DNA of 64,000 bases from Burkholderia gladioli (GTDB taxonomy: Bacteria > Pseudomonadota > Gammaproteobacteria > Burkholderiales > Burkholderiaceae): the NCBI RefSeq assembly GCF_000959725.1, contig NZ_CP009323.1:248001-312000 (forward strand), given 5' to 3'. Of the stretch, positions 13,461-23,080 are shown in pieces. The translations under genes and the position numbers were made by a program. Position 1 is the first letter of the stretch. The number at the start of each line of letters is the position of its first letter. The notes beneath the pieces were generated by a model that was given only the letters and a program-made list of their open reading frames with translations, made no database searches and was not told the DNA's origin.

Positions 13461-14555
13461 ATGCCAGCCCTGCCTCCGCCCCGCCGCCTCCACTTCCTGT
13501 TGCCGTTCGCGCTGCCGTCCGCCGCCGATGCCGCCTCGTCGCTGCACGACCTGGCCAGCCCGGCGCTGGCCGCCCTGCTGGCCCGCGCGCGCCTGGTCGA
13601 GCGCAGCGCCGGCGAGGACTTCCAGCGCACGCTGCCGCATCAGCGCTGGCTGGCCGCGCGCTTCGGCGCGAACCAGGGAGACGCCGACGACGACGCGCCG
13701 CTCGCGCCGTACATGCTGCTGGCCGACGGCGGCACGCCAGGCGACGCGTCCTGGGCCTGCGTCGAGCCGGTGCACGTGCAGATCGCCACCGACCACCTGG
13801 TGCTGATCGATCCGTCCTCGCTCGAGCTGCCGGCCGCCGAGGCCGCCGCCCTGCTCGAGGTCGCGCGCCCGCTGGTCGAGGAACTGGGCGTGCAATTGCA
13901 GGCGCCCGATCCGCGGCGCTGGTACTTGTCGAGCGAATCGCTGGCCGCGCTGGCCGGCGCCGCGCCGCTACGCGCGAGCGGCCGCAACATCGAGATCTGG
14001 CTGCCGCACGAGGCCCGCACCGGCGAGCGCTCGCGGCTGTGGATGAAGCTGCAGAACGAAGTGCAGATGGCCTGGTTCGGCCACGCCGTCAACGAGACGC
14101 GCGAGGCGCGCGGCCAGTTCACCGCGAACTCGATCTGGTTCCACGGCCAGGGCCGGCTGCGGCCCGTGAGCAGCCCGTTCGCGCGCGTGCTGTCGACGGA
14201 CTGCGCCACGCGCGGCCTCGCGCTCGCCGCCCAGGTGCCGGTGGATGCGCCGCCGGCCGCGTTTGCCGCGCTGGCCGGTGCCCCCGGCGAGGACGAGGCC
14301 GCCCGCGCCACCCTGCTCGAACTCGATGCGCTGACGGTGCCCTTCATCCAGCAGGACTGGGCGACCTGGCGCGAAGCGCTCGACACGCTCGAGCGCGACT
14401 GGTTCGCGCCGGCGCTCGAGGCGCTGCGCGCCGGCGTGCTGCGCGAGCTGAGCTTCACGCTGTGCGGCGACACCGGCGCCACCACACTCGCCGTGACGCG
14501 GGGCGACCTCCGCAAATTCTGGCGACGCCGCGCGCTCGCCTCCCTGTTCGAATAA
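13461..14555 (+). CDS. RpfE-type conserved protein (phosphoglycerate-mutase-like annotation)
   Basis: About 364 residues, recognised by position and overall sequence as the conserved betaproteobacterial/xanthomonad protein found directly before recJ. It is usually labelled RpfE-type regulatory protein or cofactor-independent phosphoglycerate mutase homologue. I cannot point to intact phosphatase metal motifs, so the enzymatic label is doubtful. It is soluble, without signal peptide or membrane helices. I start at the ATG at 13461; an ATG at 13449 in the same frame overlaps the TACAAT element. recJ begins 9 bases after the stop, so the two are co-transcribed. Confidence 0.7.
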   Translation: MPALPPPRRLHFLLPFALPSAADAASSLHDLASPALAALLARARLVERSAGEDFQRTLPHQRWLAARFGANQGDADDDAPLAPYMLLADGGTPGDASWACVEPVHVQIATDHLVLIDPSSLELPAAEAAALLEVARPLVEELGVQLQAPDPRRWYLSSESLAALAGAAPLRASGRNIEIWLPHEARTGERSRLWMKLQNEVQMAWFGHAVNETREARGQFTANSIWFHGQGRLRPVSSPFARVLSTDCATRGLALAAQVPVDAPPAAFAALAGAPGEDEAARATLLELDALTVPFIQQDWATWREALDTLERDWFAPALEALRAGVLRELSFTLCGDTGATTLAVTRGDLRKFWRRRALASLFE

Positions 14556-14564
14556 GCCATCCGC

Positions 14565-16259
14565 ATGACCCGACTCGTCACCCGCCAAGCCTCCCCCGCC
14601 GACGCCGAGGCGCTCGCCCGCCACGGCCTGCATCCCGTCCTCGCGCGCCTGTATGCCGCGCGCGGCGTCACCTGCCCCGAGGACATCGAGACCGCCCTGG
14701 CGCGGCTCGTGCCGCCCGCCAGCCTGAAGGGCTGCGAGGACGCGGCGGTGCTGCTGGCCGACGCGCTGGCGGCGCGCAAGCGCATGCTGGTGGTGGCCGA
14801 CTACGACTGCGACGGCGCCACCGCCTGCGCGGTGGCGGTGCGCGGCCTGCGCATGCTCGGCGCCTCGATCGACTACCTGGTGCCGAACCGCTTCGAATAC
14901 GGCTACGGCCTCACGCCCGAGATCGTCAAGCTGGCCGCCGCGCGCCGGCCAGAACTGTTGATCACGGTCGACAACGGCATCGCCAGCGTCGACGGCGTGG
15001 CCGCCGCCAACGCGCTCGGCATCGACGTGCTGGTCACCGACCACCACCTGCCCGGCGCGACGCTGCCCGCGGCGCGCGCCATCGTCAACCCGAACCAGCC
15101 CGGCTGCGAATTCCCGAGCAAGCACATCGCCGGGGTCGGCGTGATGTTCTATGTGCTGCTGGCGCTGCGCGCCGAGCTGCGCCGCCGCGGCGCCTTCGAC
15201 GATGCCCGGCCCGAGCCGCGCCTGGACGGGCTGCTCGATCTGGTCGCGCTGGGCACGGTGGCCGACGTGGTGCGCCTGGACGGCAACAACCGCGTGCTGG
15301 TCGCGCAGGGCCTGCAGCGCATCCGGAAGGGCCGCATGCAGCCCGGCATCGCCGCGCTGTTTCGCGCCGCCGCGCGCGAGGCCCGCTCGGCCTCGGCCTT
15401 CGATCTCGGCTTCGGCCTGGGCCCGCGCCTGAACGCGGCGGGCCGCCTGTCCGACATGTCGCTCGGCATCGAATGCCTGACCACCGACGACATCGGCCGC
15501 GCCTGGGAGCTGGCCCAGCAGCTCGACACCATGAATCGCGAGCGCCGCGAGATCGAGGCCGGCATGCAGCAGCAGGCACTGGCCGACCTGGCCCAGGTCG
15601 ATCCGGCCGAGGCGGCCACCATCACGCTGTTCAACCCCGACTGGCACCAGGGCGTGATCGGTATCGTCGCGGGCCGGCTCAAGGAGAAGTTCCACCGCCC
15701 CTCGTTCACCTTCGCGCACGCCGACGAGAGCGGCGCGCGCGTCAAGGGCTCGGGCCGCTCGATCCCCGGCTTCCACCTGCGCGACGCGCTGGACCTGGTC
15801 TCCAAGCGCGAACCGGACCTGCTGGTGACCTTCGGCGGCCACGCGATGGCCGCCGGCGTCACGCTCGAGACCGACAAGGTGCCGCGCTTCGCCGCCGCCT
15901 TCGAGGCGGTGGCGCGCGAATGGCTGTCCGAGGAGGCGCTCTCGCGCGTGCTGGAGACCGACGGCGATCTCGAGGATGCCTATTTCACGCCGCAGTTCGT
16001 CGAACTGCTCGATGGCGCGGTCTGGGGCCAGGGTTTCCCTGCGCCGCTGTTCTCGGGCGAGTTCGAGGTGGCCTCGCAGGCGCTGGTCAAGGACAAGCAC
16101 CTGAAGCTGCAGCTCGCGCGCGGCCGCCAGCGCTTCGGCGCGATCTGGTTCAACCACACCGAGCCGCTGCCGGCGCACGCCACCGTCGCCTACCGCCTCG
16201 CCAGCGACACCTGGAACGGCGTGACGCGCGTGCAACTGATCGTCGAGCACGCGGCCTGA
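14565..16259 (+). CDS. recJ: single-stranded-DNA-specific exonuclease RecJ
   Basis: 5'-3' single-strand exonuclease used in recombination and mismatch repair. The 564-residue protein has the DHH phosphoesterase motifs: motif I DYDCDG at residues 79-84, TVDNG, and the defining TDHHLPG. The DHHA1 nucleic-acid-binding part follows, with GSGRSIPGFHLRDAL and FGGHAMAAG. It sits 9 bases downstream of the RpfE-type gene and upstream of prfB in the same direction, an order I know from other betaproteobacteria. Confidence 0.98.
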   Translation: MTRLVTRQASPADAEALARHGLHPVLARLYAARGVTCPEDIETALARLVPPASLKGCEDAAVLLADALAARKRMLVVADYDCDGATACAVAVRGLRMLGASIDYLVPNRFEYGYGLTPEIVKLAAARRPELLITVDNGIASVDGVAAANALGIDVLVTDHHLPGATLPAARAIVNPNQPGCEFPSKHIAGVGVMFYVLLALRAELRRRGAFDDARPEPRLDGLLDLVALGTVADVVRLDGNNRVLVAQGLQRIRKGRMQPGIAALFRAAAREARSASAFDLGFGLGPRLNAAGRLSDMSLGIECLTTDDIGRAWELAQQLDTMNRERREIEAGMQQQALADLAQVDPAEAATITLFNPDWHQGVIGIVAGRLKEKFHRPSFTFAHADESGARVKGSGRSIPGFHLRDALDLVSKREPDLLVTFGGHAMAAGVTLETDKVPRFAAAFEAVAREWLSEEALSRVLETDGDLEDAYFTPQFVELLDGAVWGQGFPAPLFSGEFEVASQALVKDKHLKLQLARGRQRFGAIWFNHTEPLPAHATVAYRLASDTWNGVTRVQLIVEHAA

Positions 16260-16375
16260 TACGGCAACGCGCGGCGCGCGGGTCGGCGGCGCGAGGCCGG
16301 GCCCCGCCGCGGTCGATCGCGCCCGGCCCTACTCCAGCAACGCGATCCGCCACCGTTTTCCAGGCGCTTTCCCCC

Positions 16376-16419
16376 GATTTCCAGCCGATTTCCAGCCGAT
16401 TTCCAGCCGATTTCCCGGC
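16376..16419. repeat. 11-bp tandem repeat (about 4 copies)
   Basis: Three perfect head-to-tail copies of GATTTCCAGCC at 16376, 16387 and 16398 are followed by a degenerate fourth (GATTTCCCGGC). The array lies between recJ and prfB, roughly 65-105 bases upstream of the prfB -10 element. Confidence 0.9.
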
Positions 16420-16482
16420 AAATACCGGCGGCTCGCGCGCTCGCGGCCCCGGCGCGCCTACCGGCCGAGCCCCCCGATCGGC

Positions 16483-16488
16483 TATAAT
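16483..16488 (+). promoter_or_regulatory. putative prfB promoter -10 element
   Basis: A perfect TATAAT stands 37 bases before the prfB start codon. No good -35 hexamer is visible 16-18 bases upstream, so only the -10 is proposed. Initiation would fall near 16495. Confidence 0.5.
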
Positions 16489-16525
16489 TTCGCCTTTTCA
16501 CGAAGCCGGAAAAGCGATCATCACC

Positions 16526-17630
16526 ATGGAAGCGGAACGCCTCAACGCGATCGAAAGCTCTCTCGCGGACCTGCGCCGGCGCGCGGGCGAGCTACGGGGG
16601 TATCTTTGACTACGACGCCAAGTCCGCGCGTCTAGCCGAAGTCAACAAGGAACTCGAAGACCCGAACGTCTGGAACGATTCGAAGAACGCCCAGGCGCTC
16701 GGTCGCGAGAAGAAATCGCTGGAAGGCGTCGTGACGACGCTGACCACGCTCGACGGCGACCTGCGCGACGCGCAGGATCTGTTCGAACTCGCGCGCGAGG
16801 AAAACGACGAGGACACGCTGCTGGCGAGCGAGGGCGAGGCCGCCGAGCTCGAGAAGCGTGTCGCCGAGATCGAATTCCGCCGGATGTTCTCCAACCCGGC
16901 CGATCCGAACAACTGCTTCATCGACATCCAGGCCGGCGCCGGCGGCACCGAGGCCTGCGATTGGGCCTCGATGCTGCTGCGCCAGTACCTGCGCTACTGC
17001 GAGCGCAAGGGCTTCAAGACCGAGGTACTGGAAGAGTCCGACGGCGACGTGGCCGGCATCAAGAACGCCACCATCAAGGTCACGGGCGACTACGCCTACG
17101 GCTTCCTGCGCACCGAGACCGGCATCCACCGCCTGGTGCGCAAGTCGCCGTTCGATTCCTCGGGCGGACGTCACACCTCGTTCTCGTCGGTGTTCGTCTA
17201 TCCGGAGATCGACGATTCGATCGAGGTCGAGGTCAACCCGGCCGACCTGCGCATCGACACCTACCGCGCCTCGGGCGCGGGCGGCCAGCACATCAACAAG
17301 ACCGACTCCGCGGTGCGTATCACGCACATGCCGACCGGGATCGTGGTCCAGTGCCAGAACGACCGCTCGCAGCACCGCAACCGCGCCGAGGCGATGGCGA
17401 TGCTGAAGTCGCGTCTGTATGAAGCCGAGATGCGCAAGCGCCAGGCCGAGCAGGACAAGCTCGAATCGAGCAAGACGGACGTGGGCTGGGGCCACCAGAT
17501 CCGCTCCTACGTGCTCGACCAGAGCCGCGTGAAGGACCTGCGCACCAATGTCGAAATGAGCAATACGCGCGCCGTGCTCGACGGCGATCTCGACGATTTC
17601 ATCGGTGCGAGCCTGAAACAGGGCGTCTGA
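16526..17630 (+). CDS. prfB: peptide chain release factor 2 (programmed +1 frameshift)
   Basis: Class I release factor for UGA and UAA stop codons. The gene is in two frames. Codons 1-27 run from ATG 16526 to CTT 16604-16606, where an in-frame TGA follows; the rest continues in the +1 frame from GAC 16608 to the stop at 17630, giving 367 residues. The stop-recognition tripeptide SPF (in [10 protein letters not shown]) and the peptidyl-tRNA hydrolysis motif GGQ (in [15 protein letters not shown]) are intact. A plain ORF caller would start it falsely at 16731. lysS follows, as in many proteobacteria. Confidence 0.98.
16595..16610 (+). promoter_or_regulatory. prfB programmed +1 frameshift (autoregulatory) site
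   Basis: CGG GGG TAT CTT TGA C: an internal Shine-Dalgarno-like G-run, three bases before the slippery CTT, then the in-frame UGA followed by C, a poor termination context. When release factor 2 is scarce the ribosome slips from CTT to TTT and continues in +1; when it is abundant, translation ends at codon 28. This is the E. coli arrangement apart from CGGGGG instead of AGGGGG. Confidence 0.96.
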
Positions 17631-17808
17631 TCGCCCGGGGGCGGCGCCTCGCGCCACTCCCTTTCCGCGGTGCCGCCGCGCCTCGCGCGCGAGCATCGCG
17701 GAAACCGTGCCCGGCCGGCCCGGGCGCGCAGCAGCACCGGCCCGACCTGCCGCATCCGCCGCACCCGTCACACGCCGCATCCGTGTCACCCATCGAATTC
17801 CGACCATC

Positions 17809-19338
17809 ATGACCGAACCGACCCAACCGCAGCAGGCCGCGCCCGCGACCGACGACAACCAGCTCATCGCCGAGCGCCGCGAGAAGCTGCGCGCGCTGCG
17901 CGAGCAAGGCGTCGCCTATCCGAACGACTTCCAGCCGACCCACCACGCGGCCGACCTGCAGGCGGACTACGCCGAGGCCGACAAGGACGCGCTCGAGGCC
18001 AAGCCGCTCGAGGTCAAGCTGGCCGGCCGGATGATGCTGCGCCGCGTGATGGGCAAGGCCAGCTTCGCGACGGTCCAGGACGGTTCGGGCCAGATCCAGT
18101 TCTTCGTCACGCCCGCCGATGTCGGCACCGAGACCTACGACGCGTTCAAGAAGTGGGACCTGGGCGACATCGTCGCCGCGAGCGGCGTGCTGTTTCGCAC
18201 CAACAAGGGCGAGCTGTCGGTCAAGTGCACCGAGCTGCGCCTGCTGGCCAAGGCGCTGCGCCCGCTGCCGGACAAGTTCCACGGCCTGGCCGACCAGGAG
18301 ATGCGCTACCGGCAGCGCTACGTCGACCTGATCGTCACGCCCGAGACGCGCAACACCTTCCGCGCCCGCACCAAGGCGATCGCCTCGATCCGCAAGTTCA
18401 TGGCGGATGCGGACTTCATGGAAGTCGAGACGCCGATGCTGCACCCGATCCCCGGCGGCGCGACGGCCAAGCCCTTCGTCACGCACCACAACGCGCTCGA
18501 CATGGAGATGTTCCTGCGCATCGCGCCCGAGCTCTACCTGAAGCGGCTGGTGGTGGGCGGCTTCGAGCGAGTGTTCGAGATCAACCGGAATTTCCGCAAC
18601 GAGGGCGTCTCGCCGCGCCACAACCCGGAATTCACGATGATGGAGTTCTACGCGGCCTATACCGACTACCGCTGGATGATGGATTTCACCGAGCAGGTGA
18701 TCCGCCAGGCGGCGGTCGATTCGCTCGGCACCGCGACGATCCAGTACCAGGGCCGCGAGCTCGACCTCGCCAAGCCCTTCCATCGTCTCACCATCAAGCA
18801 GGCGATCCAGAAGTACGCACCCGACTACAGCGACGCGCAACTGGCCGACGTGGCCTTCCTGCGCACCGAGCTCAAGCGCTTCGGCGTCGACGTCGGCCAA
18901 CCGGCCTTCCTGAACGCCGGCCTCGGCGCGCTGCAGCTCGCGCTGTTCGAGGAAACCGCCGAGGCGCAGCTCTGGGAGCCGACCTTCATCATCGACTACC
19001 CGGTCGAGGTCTCGCCGCTGGCGCGCGAATCGGATGCGATGCCCGGCGTCACCGAGCGCTTCGAGCTGTTCATGACGGGCCGCGAGATCGCCAACGGCTT
19101 CTCCGAGCTCAACGATCCGGAAGACCAGGCCGCGCGCTTCAAGAAGCAGGTCGACCAGAAGGATGCCGGCGACGAGGAAGCGATGTACTTCGACGCCGAC
19201 TACATCCGCGCACTCGAATACGGCATGCCCCCGACCGGCGGCTGCGGCATCGGCATCGACCGCCTGGTGATGCTGCTGACCGACAGCCCGACGATCCGCG
19301 ACGTGCTGCTGTTCCCGCACCTGCGCCGCGAGGACTGA
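17809..19338 (+). CDS. lysS: lysyl-tRNA synthetase (class II)
   Basis: Charges tRNA-Lys. The 509-residue protein has an N-terminal OB-fold anticodon-binding domain (about residues 65-190) and a class II catalytic domain. Motif 2 is [14 protein letters not shown] and motif 3 is [13 protein letters not shown] start at the ATG giving MTEPTQP, not the in-frame GTG at 17707, whose extra 34 residues are low-complexity Arg/Ala/Pro. It begins 178 bases after prfB on the same strand. Confidence 0.98.
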   Translation: MTEPTQPQQAAPATDDNQLIAERREKLRALREQGVAYPNDFQPTHHAADLQADYAEADKDALEAKPLEVKLAGRMMLRRVMGKASFATVQDGSGQIQFFVTPADVGTETYDAFKKWDLGDIVAASGVLFRTNKGELSVKCTELRLLAKALRPLPDKFHGLADQEMRYRQRYVDLIVTPETRNTFRARTKAIASIRKFMADADFMEVETPMLHPIPGGATAKPFVTHHNALDMEMFLRIAPELYLKRLVVGGFERVFEINRNFRNEGVSPRHNPEFTMMEFYAAYTDYRWMMDFTEQVIRQAAVDSLGTATIQYQGRELDLAKPFHRLTIKQAIQKYAPDYSDAQLADVAFLRTELKRFGVDVGQPAFLNAGLGALQLALFEETAEAQLWEPTFIIDYPVEVSPLARESDAMPGVTERFELFMTGREIANGFSELNDPEDQAARFKKQVDQKDAGDEEAMYFDADYIRALEYGMPPTGGCGIGIDRLVMLLTDSPTIRDVLLFPHLRRED

Positions 19339-19441
19339 GCCGCGTCCTCGAAGGGCCGCCCGCCGGCGGCGGCCCTGCCCCGCGCGGCGGCGCATCGTGC
19401 GCCGCCCGTTTCCCCGCCCCTGCCTCTCCTGCGTCATCCAA

Positions 19442-19469
19442 TCGACAGCTTTGTAACGGCACGTAAAAT
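19442..19469 (+). promoter_or_regulatory. putative sigma-70 promoter for the glycine-zipper gene
   Basis: TCGACA (-35, one mismatch to consensus), a 16-base spacer, then TAAAAT (-10). It is the best promoter match between lysS and the next gene and implies a 5' leader of about 190 bases. Confidence 0.5.
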
Positions 19470-19572
19470 TGCCCGTTGCCGGCGCATGCGCCTTGCTACG
19501 TCCGCCTCGCGCCGCACCGGCGGCATCTGCACTTCCAAGCCCCGCCACGACCGCCTGGCGGTCCGTGCGCGC

Positions 19573-19628
19573 ATCAATCGTTACAACTTGATACGCTGCC
19601 TCCACATCGATTGATCGACACTTGTCGA
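19573..19628. promoter_or_regulatory. paired dyads in the lysS / glycine-zipper gene interval
   Basis: The 328-base gap after lysS holds two dyads near the downstream gene: ATCAATCG (19573-19580) with CGATTGAT (19608-19615), and directly adjoining it TCGACA-CT-TGTCGA (19615-19628). They would lie in the mRNA leader, or act as operators if initiation is closer to the gene. No other gene is visible in the gap. Confidence 0.4.
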
Positions 19629-19666
19629 TAGAAAATAACGCACACGAAGTGCGCTGGAGAGCAGAA

Positions 19667-20386
19667 ATGGACAACCCGAACAACGCTACGTCTACACCGC
19701 GCAAACGTCTTCATCCGCTGATCGCGACCGCCGCCGGCGCTGTGATCGTGGCCAGCCTCGCCGCCACCGCCGCCATCACCGGCGTGTTCCCGAAGGCCGG
19801 CGGCACGACCGCGCCGACCGACACGCCGCCGGCCGCCGTCGACACCACCGCCGCGCCCGCCAATGCCACGGCCGGCATCGCCGCGCCGCAGGCCCAGCCG
19901 ACGCAAGCCCAACAGCAACAGGCGCAGGCTACTGCCCAAGCCGCGCCGCAGCCGGCACCGGCCCAGGTCGCCGCCGCGCGCGCGCCGGCACAGGCCGCGC
20001 CGCAGCCGCCGCAATATGCGCAACAGGCTGCCCAGCCCTCGCAGGCCTCGGTCTGCCATACCTGCGGCACCGTGGTGGCCATCACCGAGACGCGCACGCC
20101 CGGCCAAGGCACGGGGATCGGAGCGGTCGGCGGCGCCGCCGCGGGCGGCCTGCTCGGCAACCAGTTCGGCCGCGGCGGCGGCCGCACCGCGATGACCATC
20201 ATTGGCGCGCTCGGCGGCGGCCTGGCCGGCAACTCGATCGAGAAGCGCGTGCGCAGCACCACCGACTACCACGTGCGCGTGCGCATGGAAAACGGCACGG
20301 AACGCAGCTTCACCTACCGCAACCCGCCGCCGTTCGGCGAAGGTCAGCGCGTGCACATCGAGCACGGTACGCTGGCGGCTGGCTGA
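19667..20386 (+). CDS. glycine-zipper 2TM domain envelope protein
   Basis: A 239-residue protein started at the ATG preceded by GGAGAGCAG. It has an N-terminal uncleaved membrane anchor (about residues 17-40), then a long low-complexity Ala/Pro/Gln/Thr linker (about 43-125). A conserved domain follows with VCHTCGTVVAI and the glycine-zipper GIGAVGGAAAGGLLGN...GALGGGLAGNSIEK, ending in a short beta domain. It resembles the 17-kDa surface-antigen/SlyB-type proteins except for the long linker and the lack of a lipobox. Exact function is unknown; an envelope-integrity role is an inference. Confidence 0.8.
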   Translation: MDNPNNATSTPRKRLHPLIATAAGAVIVASLAATAAITGVFPKAGGTTAPTDTPPAAVDTTAAPANATAGIAAPQAQPTQAQQQQAQATAQAAPQPAPAQVAAARAPAQAAPQPPQYAQQAAQPSQASVCHTCGTVVAITETRTPGQGTGIGAVGGAAAGGLLGNQFGRGGGRTAMTIIGALGGGLAGNSIEKRVRSTTDYHVRVRMENGTERSFTYRNPPPFGEGQRVHIEHGTLAAG

Positions 20387-20421
20387 TCGGGCGCGGCAGC
20401 TTCTCGGCCGCCGCCCATGTG

Positions 20422-20461
20422 AAAACGGCTCGCGCCCCTCGAAGGGCGCGAGCCGTTTTTT
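20422..20461. terminator. rho-independent terminator
   Basis: A long perfect stem, AAAACGGCTCGCGCCC paired with GGGCGCGAGCCGTTTT, with a short CTCGAA loop and a T-run on each strand. It separates the convergent glycine-zipper gene and iscX. Confidence 0.93.
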
Positions 20462-20502
20462 CTCCTGCATCGTCGGGCCCGATCCGGCGGCCCGAGTCCA
20501 CG

Positions 20503-20709
20503 TCATTCGTCGTCGAAGTCGGATTCGTCGATCCAGTGCAACTGGATCGCCTCGAGGATCTTCTCGCCCGAACGCTCGGGCTCGTCGTCGAAGCCGTCGA
20601 GCTCGAGTACCCATTGGCGCAGATCGGTGAAGCGGATCGTCTTCGGATCCACATCGGGAAACTTGTCGGCGAGCGCAATCGCGATCTCGCGCGAATCAGT
20701 CCATTTCAT
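20503..20709 (-). CDS. iscX: iron-sulfur assembly accessory protein IscX
   Basis: A small acidic 68-residue protein ([19 protein letters not shown]...) with the DP-x-T-IRFTDL core of IscX/YfhJ. It binds IscS and iron and modulates cluster assembly. The ATG at 20709 has a strong AGGAGGTGCGACG leader; a longer frame running further upstream is an overlap artefact. It is the last gene of the ISC operon, 20 bases after fdx. Confidence 0.96.
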   Translation of the reverse strand: MKWTDSREIAIALADKFPDVDPKTIRFTDLRQWVLELDGFDDEPERSGEKILEAIQLHWIDESDFDDE

Positions 20710-20729
20710 CGTCGCACCTCCTGAACGGG

Positions 20730-21071
20730 TCAGTGATTCTCTTTGGCGTGATTGATCGTGTACTTGGGGATCTCGACCACCAGGTCCGATTCCTCGGTCA
20801 CGATCGCCTGGCACGACAGGCGCGATTGCGGCTCCAGCCCCCAGGCGCGATCGAGCAGGTCGTCCTCGTCTTCCTCGGAGGGCGCCAGCTCGTTGAAGCC
20901 TTCGCGCACGATCACGTGGCAGGTCGTGCAGGCGCAGGATTTCTCGCAGGCATGCTCGATCTCGATGCCGTTGTCGAGCAGGTTGTCGCAGATGCTCTTG
21001 CCGGGCGTCGCGTCGATCACCGCGCCGTCCGGGCACAGTTCGACGTGGGGCAAAACTACCAGTTGGGGCAT
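20730..21071 (-). CDS. fdx: ISC-type [2Fe-2S] ferredoxin
   Basis: Electron donor to the ISC machinery. From MPQLVVLPH the protein has 113 residues. The cluster ligands are C42, C48, C51 and C87 in the adrenodoxin-type arrangement C-x5-C-x2-C...C, within [14 protein letters not shown] and RLSCQA. An ATG six codons upstream (21089) is possible, but MPQ is the usual family start. It lies between hscA and iscX. Confidence 0.97.
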   Translation of the reverse strand: MPQLVVLPHVELCPDGAVIDATPGKSICDNLLDNGIEIEHACEKSCACTTCHVIVREGFNELAPSEEDEDDLLDRAWGLEPQSRLSCQAIVTEESDLVVEIPKYTINHAKENH

Positions 21072-21142
21072 GTCGGTTCCGTGTTTCATCGATGGCGCGC
21101 CGCGCCGCTTCGCATCGCGCACGCCGGCGCGATGCCGTTGTT

Positions 21143-23011
21143 TCAGATCTCGTCGAGCTTGCGGCCCGCGAGCGCGCGACGGATGTTCTTGTCCATCCGC
21201 CGTGCCGCGAATTCGTCGGTGCCCTCGGCCAGCGCCTTGGTCGCCGCGTCGATCGCATCGGTGTCCTCGCCGCCCGCCAGCGCGCGCAGCTTGGTGATCA
21301 GCGCGTCGATCGCCGCGCGCTCCTCGGTGTCGAGCAGGTCCGCGTCCACCGCGAGCGCCGCCTCGGTCGCCTCGGCGATGCGTTGCGCCTCGACCTGCGC
21401 CTCGCGCAGCGCGCGCGCGCGCATGTCGATGTCGGCGGTCTTGAAGCTGTCTTCCAGCATCTTCGCGATGTCGTCGTCGGCCAGGCCGTAGGACGGCTTC
21501 ACCACCACCGAGGCCTCCACGCCGGAATGCTGCTCGCGCGCGAACACCGACAGCAGGCCGTCGGCGTCGACCTGGTAGGTCACGCGGATTCGCGCCGCGC
21601 CGGCCGACATCGGCGGAATGCCACGCAGCTCGAAGCGCGCCAGCGAACGGCAATCGGCCACCAGTTCGCGTTCGCCCTGCACCACGTGGATCGCCATCGC
21701 GGTCTGGCCGTCCTTGAAGGTGGTGAATTCCTGCGCGCGTGCCACCGGGATGGTCGAGTTGCGCGGAATGATCTTCTCGACCAGGCCGCCCATGGTCTCG
21801 ACGCCGAGCGACAGCGGGATCACGTCGAGCAGCAGCCAGTCGTCGCCGTTGGCGCGGTTGCCGGCCAGCAGGTCGGCCTGCACGGCCGCGCCGAGCGCGA
21901 CCACCTGGTCCGGATCGAGATTGATCAGCGGCGGCTGGCCGAAGAAACGCTCGACGGCCGCGCGGATCACCGGCATGCGCGTCGCGCCGCCCACCAGCAC
22001 CACGCCCTTGATCTCGGCCGGCGTGACCTGCGCGTCGCGCAGTGCCTTGCGGGTCGGCGCGAGCGTGCGCGCGACCAGCGGCTCGACCAGCCCGGCGAAG
22101 GTCTCGGCGGAAATCGTCTGGGCGATCGTCGCGCCGGTCGACAGCGTCATCTCGAAGGCCGCCTCGGGCGCGTCGCTCAGCGCTTCCTTCACGGCGCGCG
22201 AACGGTCGAGCAACGCCCGCACGTCCTCGGCCGACAGCGCGGCGCGCTCGATACCCGCCGCGGCGAGCACATGCGCGAACAGGGCGTGGTCGAAATCGTC
22301 GCCGCCGAGGGCGGAATCGCCGCCCGCCGCGAGGACCTCGAACACGCCCTTGGTCAGTTTCAGGATCGACAGGTCGAAGGTGCCGCCGCCCAGGTCGTAG
22401 ACGGCATAGAGACCTTCCGCGCCGTTGTCGAGCCCGTAGGCGATCGCGGCCGCGGTCGGTTCGTTGAGCAGGCGCAGCACGTTCAGGCCGGCCAGCCGCG
22501 CCGCGTCCTTGGTGGCCTGGCGTTGCGCGTCGTCGAAATAGGCCGGCACGGTGATCACGGCGCCCACCAGGTCATCGCCGAGCGTGTCCTCGGCGCGCTG
22601 GCGCAGCGTGGCGAGAATCTCGGCCGAGACCTCGACGGGGCTCTTCACGCCGTCGATGGTGCGGATCTGCACCATGCCCGGCGCGTCGACGAAGTCGTAG
22701 GGCGCGTTGGCCGCGTGCTCGACCTCGGCCTTGCCGCGGCCCATGAAACGTTTGACCGAGACGATCGTGTTGCGCGGATCGCTGGCCGCGGCCTCCTTGG
22801 CCGCGTAACCGATGCGGCGCCCGCCCTTCTCGAGGTAGCGGACCACGGAAGGCAGCAGCGCGCGGCCTTCGTCGTCGGGCAGCACCTCGGCCACGCTGTT
22901 GCGCACCGACGCGACGAGCGAATTCGTCGTGCCGAGATCGATGCCGACTGCCAGGCGCCGCTGATGCGGCGCGGGTGCCATGCCGGGTTCGGAGATTTGC
23001 AGTAAAGCCAT
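21143..23011 (-). CDS. hscA: Fe-S assembly Hsp70 chaperone HscA
   Basis: Specialised Hsp70 that, with HscB, drives cluster release from IscU. The 622-residue protein starts its ATPase domain at [13 protein letters not shown] and includes [16 protein letters not shown] and DLGGGTFD. The substrate-binding domain begins near [17 protein letters not shown]. Gene order and the HscA-like length separate it from DnaK. It follows hscB by 69 bases. Confidence 0.97.
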   Translation of the reverse strand: MALLQISEPGMAPAPHQRRLAVGIDLGTTNSLVASVRNSVAEVLPDDEGRALLPSVVRYLEKGGRRIGYAAKEAAASDPRNTIVSVKRFMGRGKAEVEHAANAPYDFVDAPGMVQIRTIDGVKSPVEVSAEILATLRQRAEDTLGDDLVGAVITVPAYFDDAQRQATKDAARLAGLNVLRLLNEPTAAAIAYGLDNGAEGLYAVYDLGGGTFDLSILKLTKGVFEVLAAGGDSALGGDDFDHALFAHVLAAAGIERAALSAEDVRALLDRSRAVKEALSDAPEAAFEMTLSTGATIAQTISAETFAGLVEPLVARTLAPTRKALRDAQVTPAEIKGVVLVGGATRMPVIRAAVERFFGQPPLINLDPDQVVALGAAVQADLLAGNRANGDDWLLLDVIPLSLGVETMGGLVEKIIPRNSTIPVARAQEFTTFKDGQTAMAIHVVQGERELVADCRSLARFELRGIPPMSAGAARIRVTYQVDADGLLSVFAREQHSGVEASVVVKPSYGLADDDIAKMLEDSFKTADIDMRARALREAQVEAQRIAEATEAALAVDADLLDTEERAAIDALITKLRALAGGEDTDAIDAATKALAEGTDEFAARRMDKNIRRALAGRKLDEI

Positions 23012-23080
23012 CGCTGTATTCGGTGAGGGGCACAGGCCCCGCTTGCTTCGCGCGCCGCGCCCGAGCGCGGCCCCGCTCGG

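Noticed and set aside
13430..16609. 1059-codon plus frame overlapping the RpfE-type gene and recJ
   Set aside because: It is out of frame with both real genes and Arg/Ala-rich. Only its last 27 codons (from 16526) are genuine, as the start of prfB.
16607..16609. Apparent nonsense mutation or frameshift that would make prfB a pseudogene
   Set aside because: The stop lies exactly in the conserved programmed frameshift context (CTT TGA C with an upstream G-run), so it is regulatory.
22804..22830. Further GTAACC occurrences (for example in hscA, the yedY-like gene and the sigma gene) as additional ECF promoters
   Set aside because: None has CGAA at a 16-base distance and all lie inside coding sequence.
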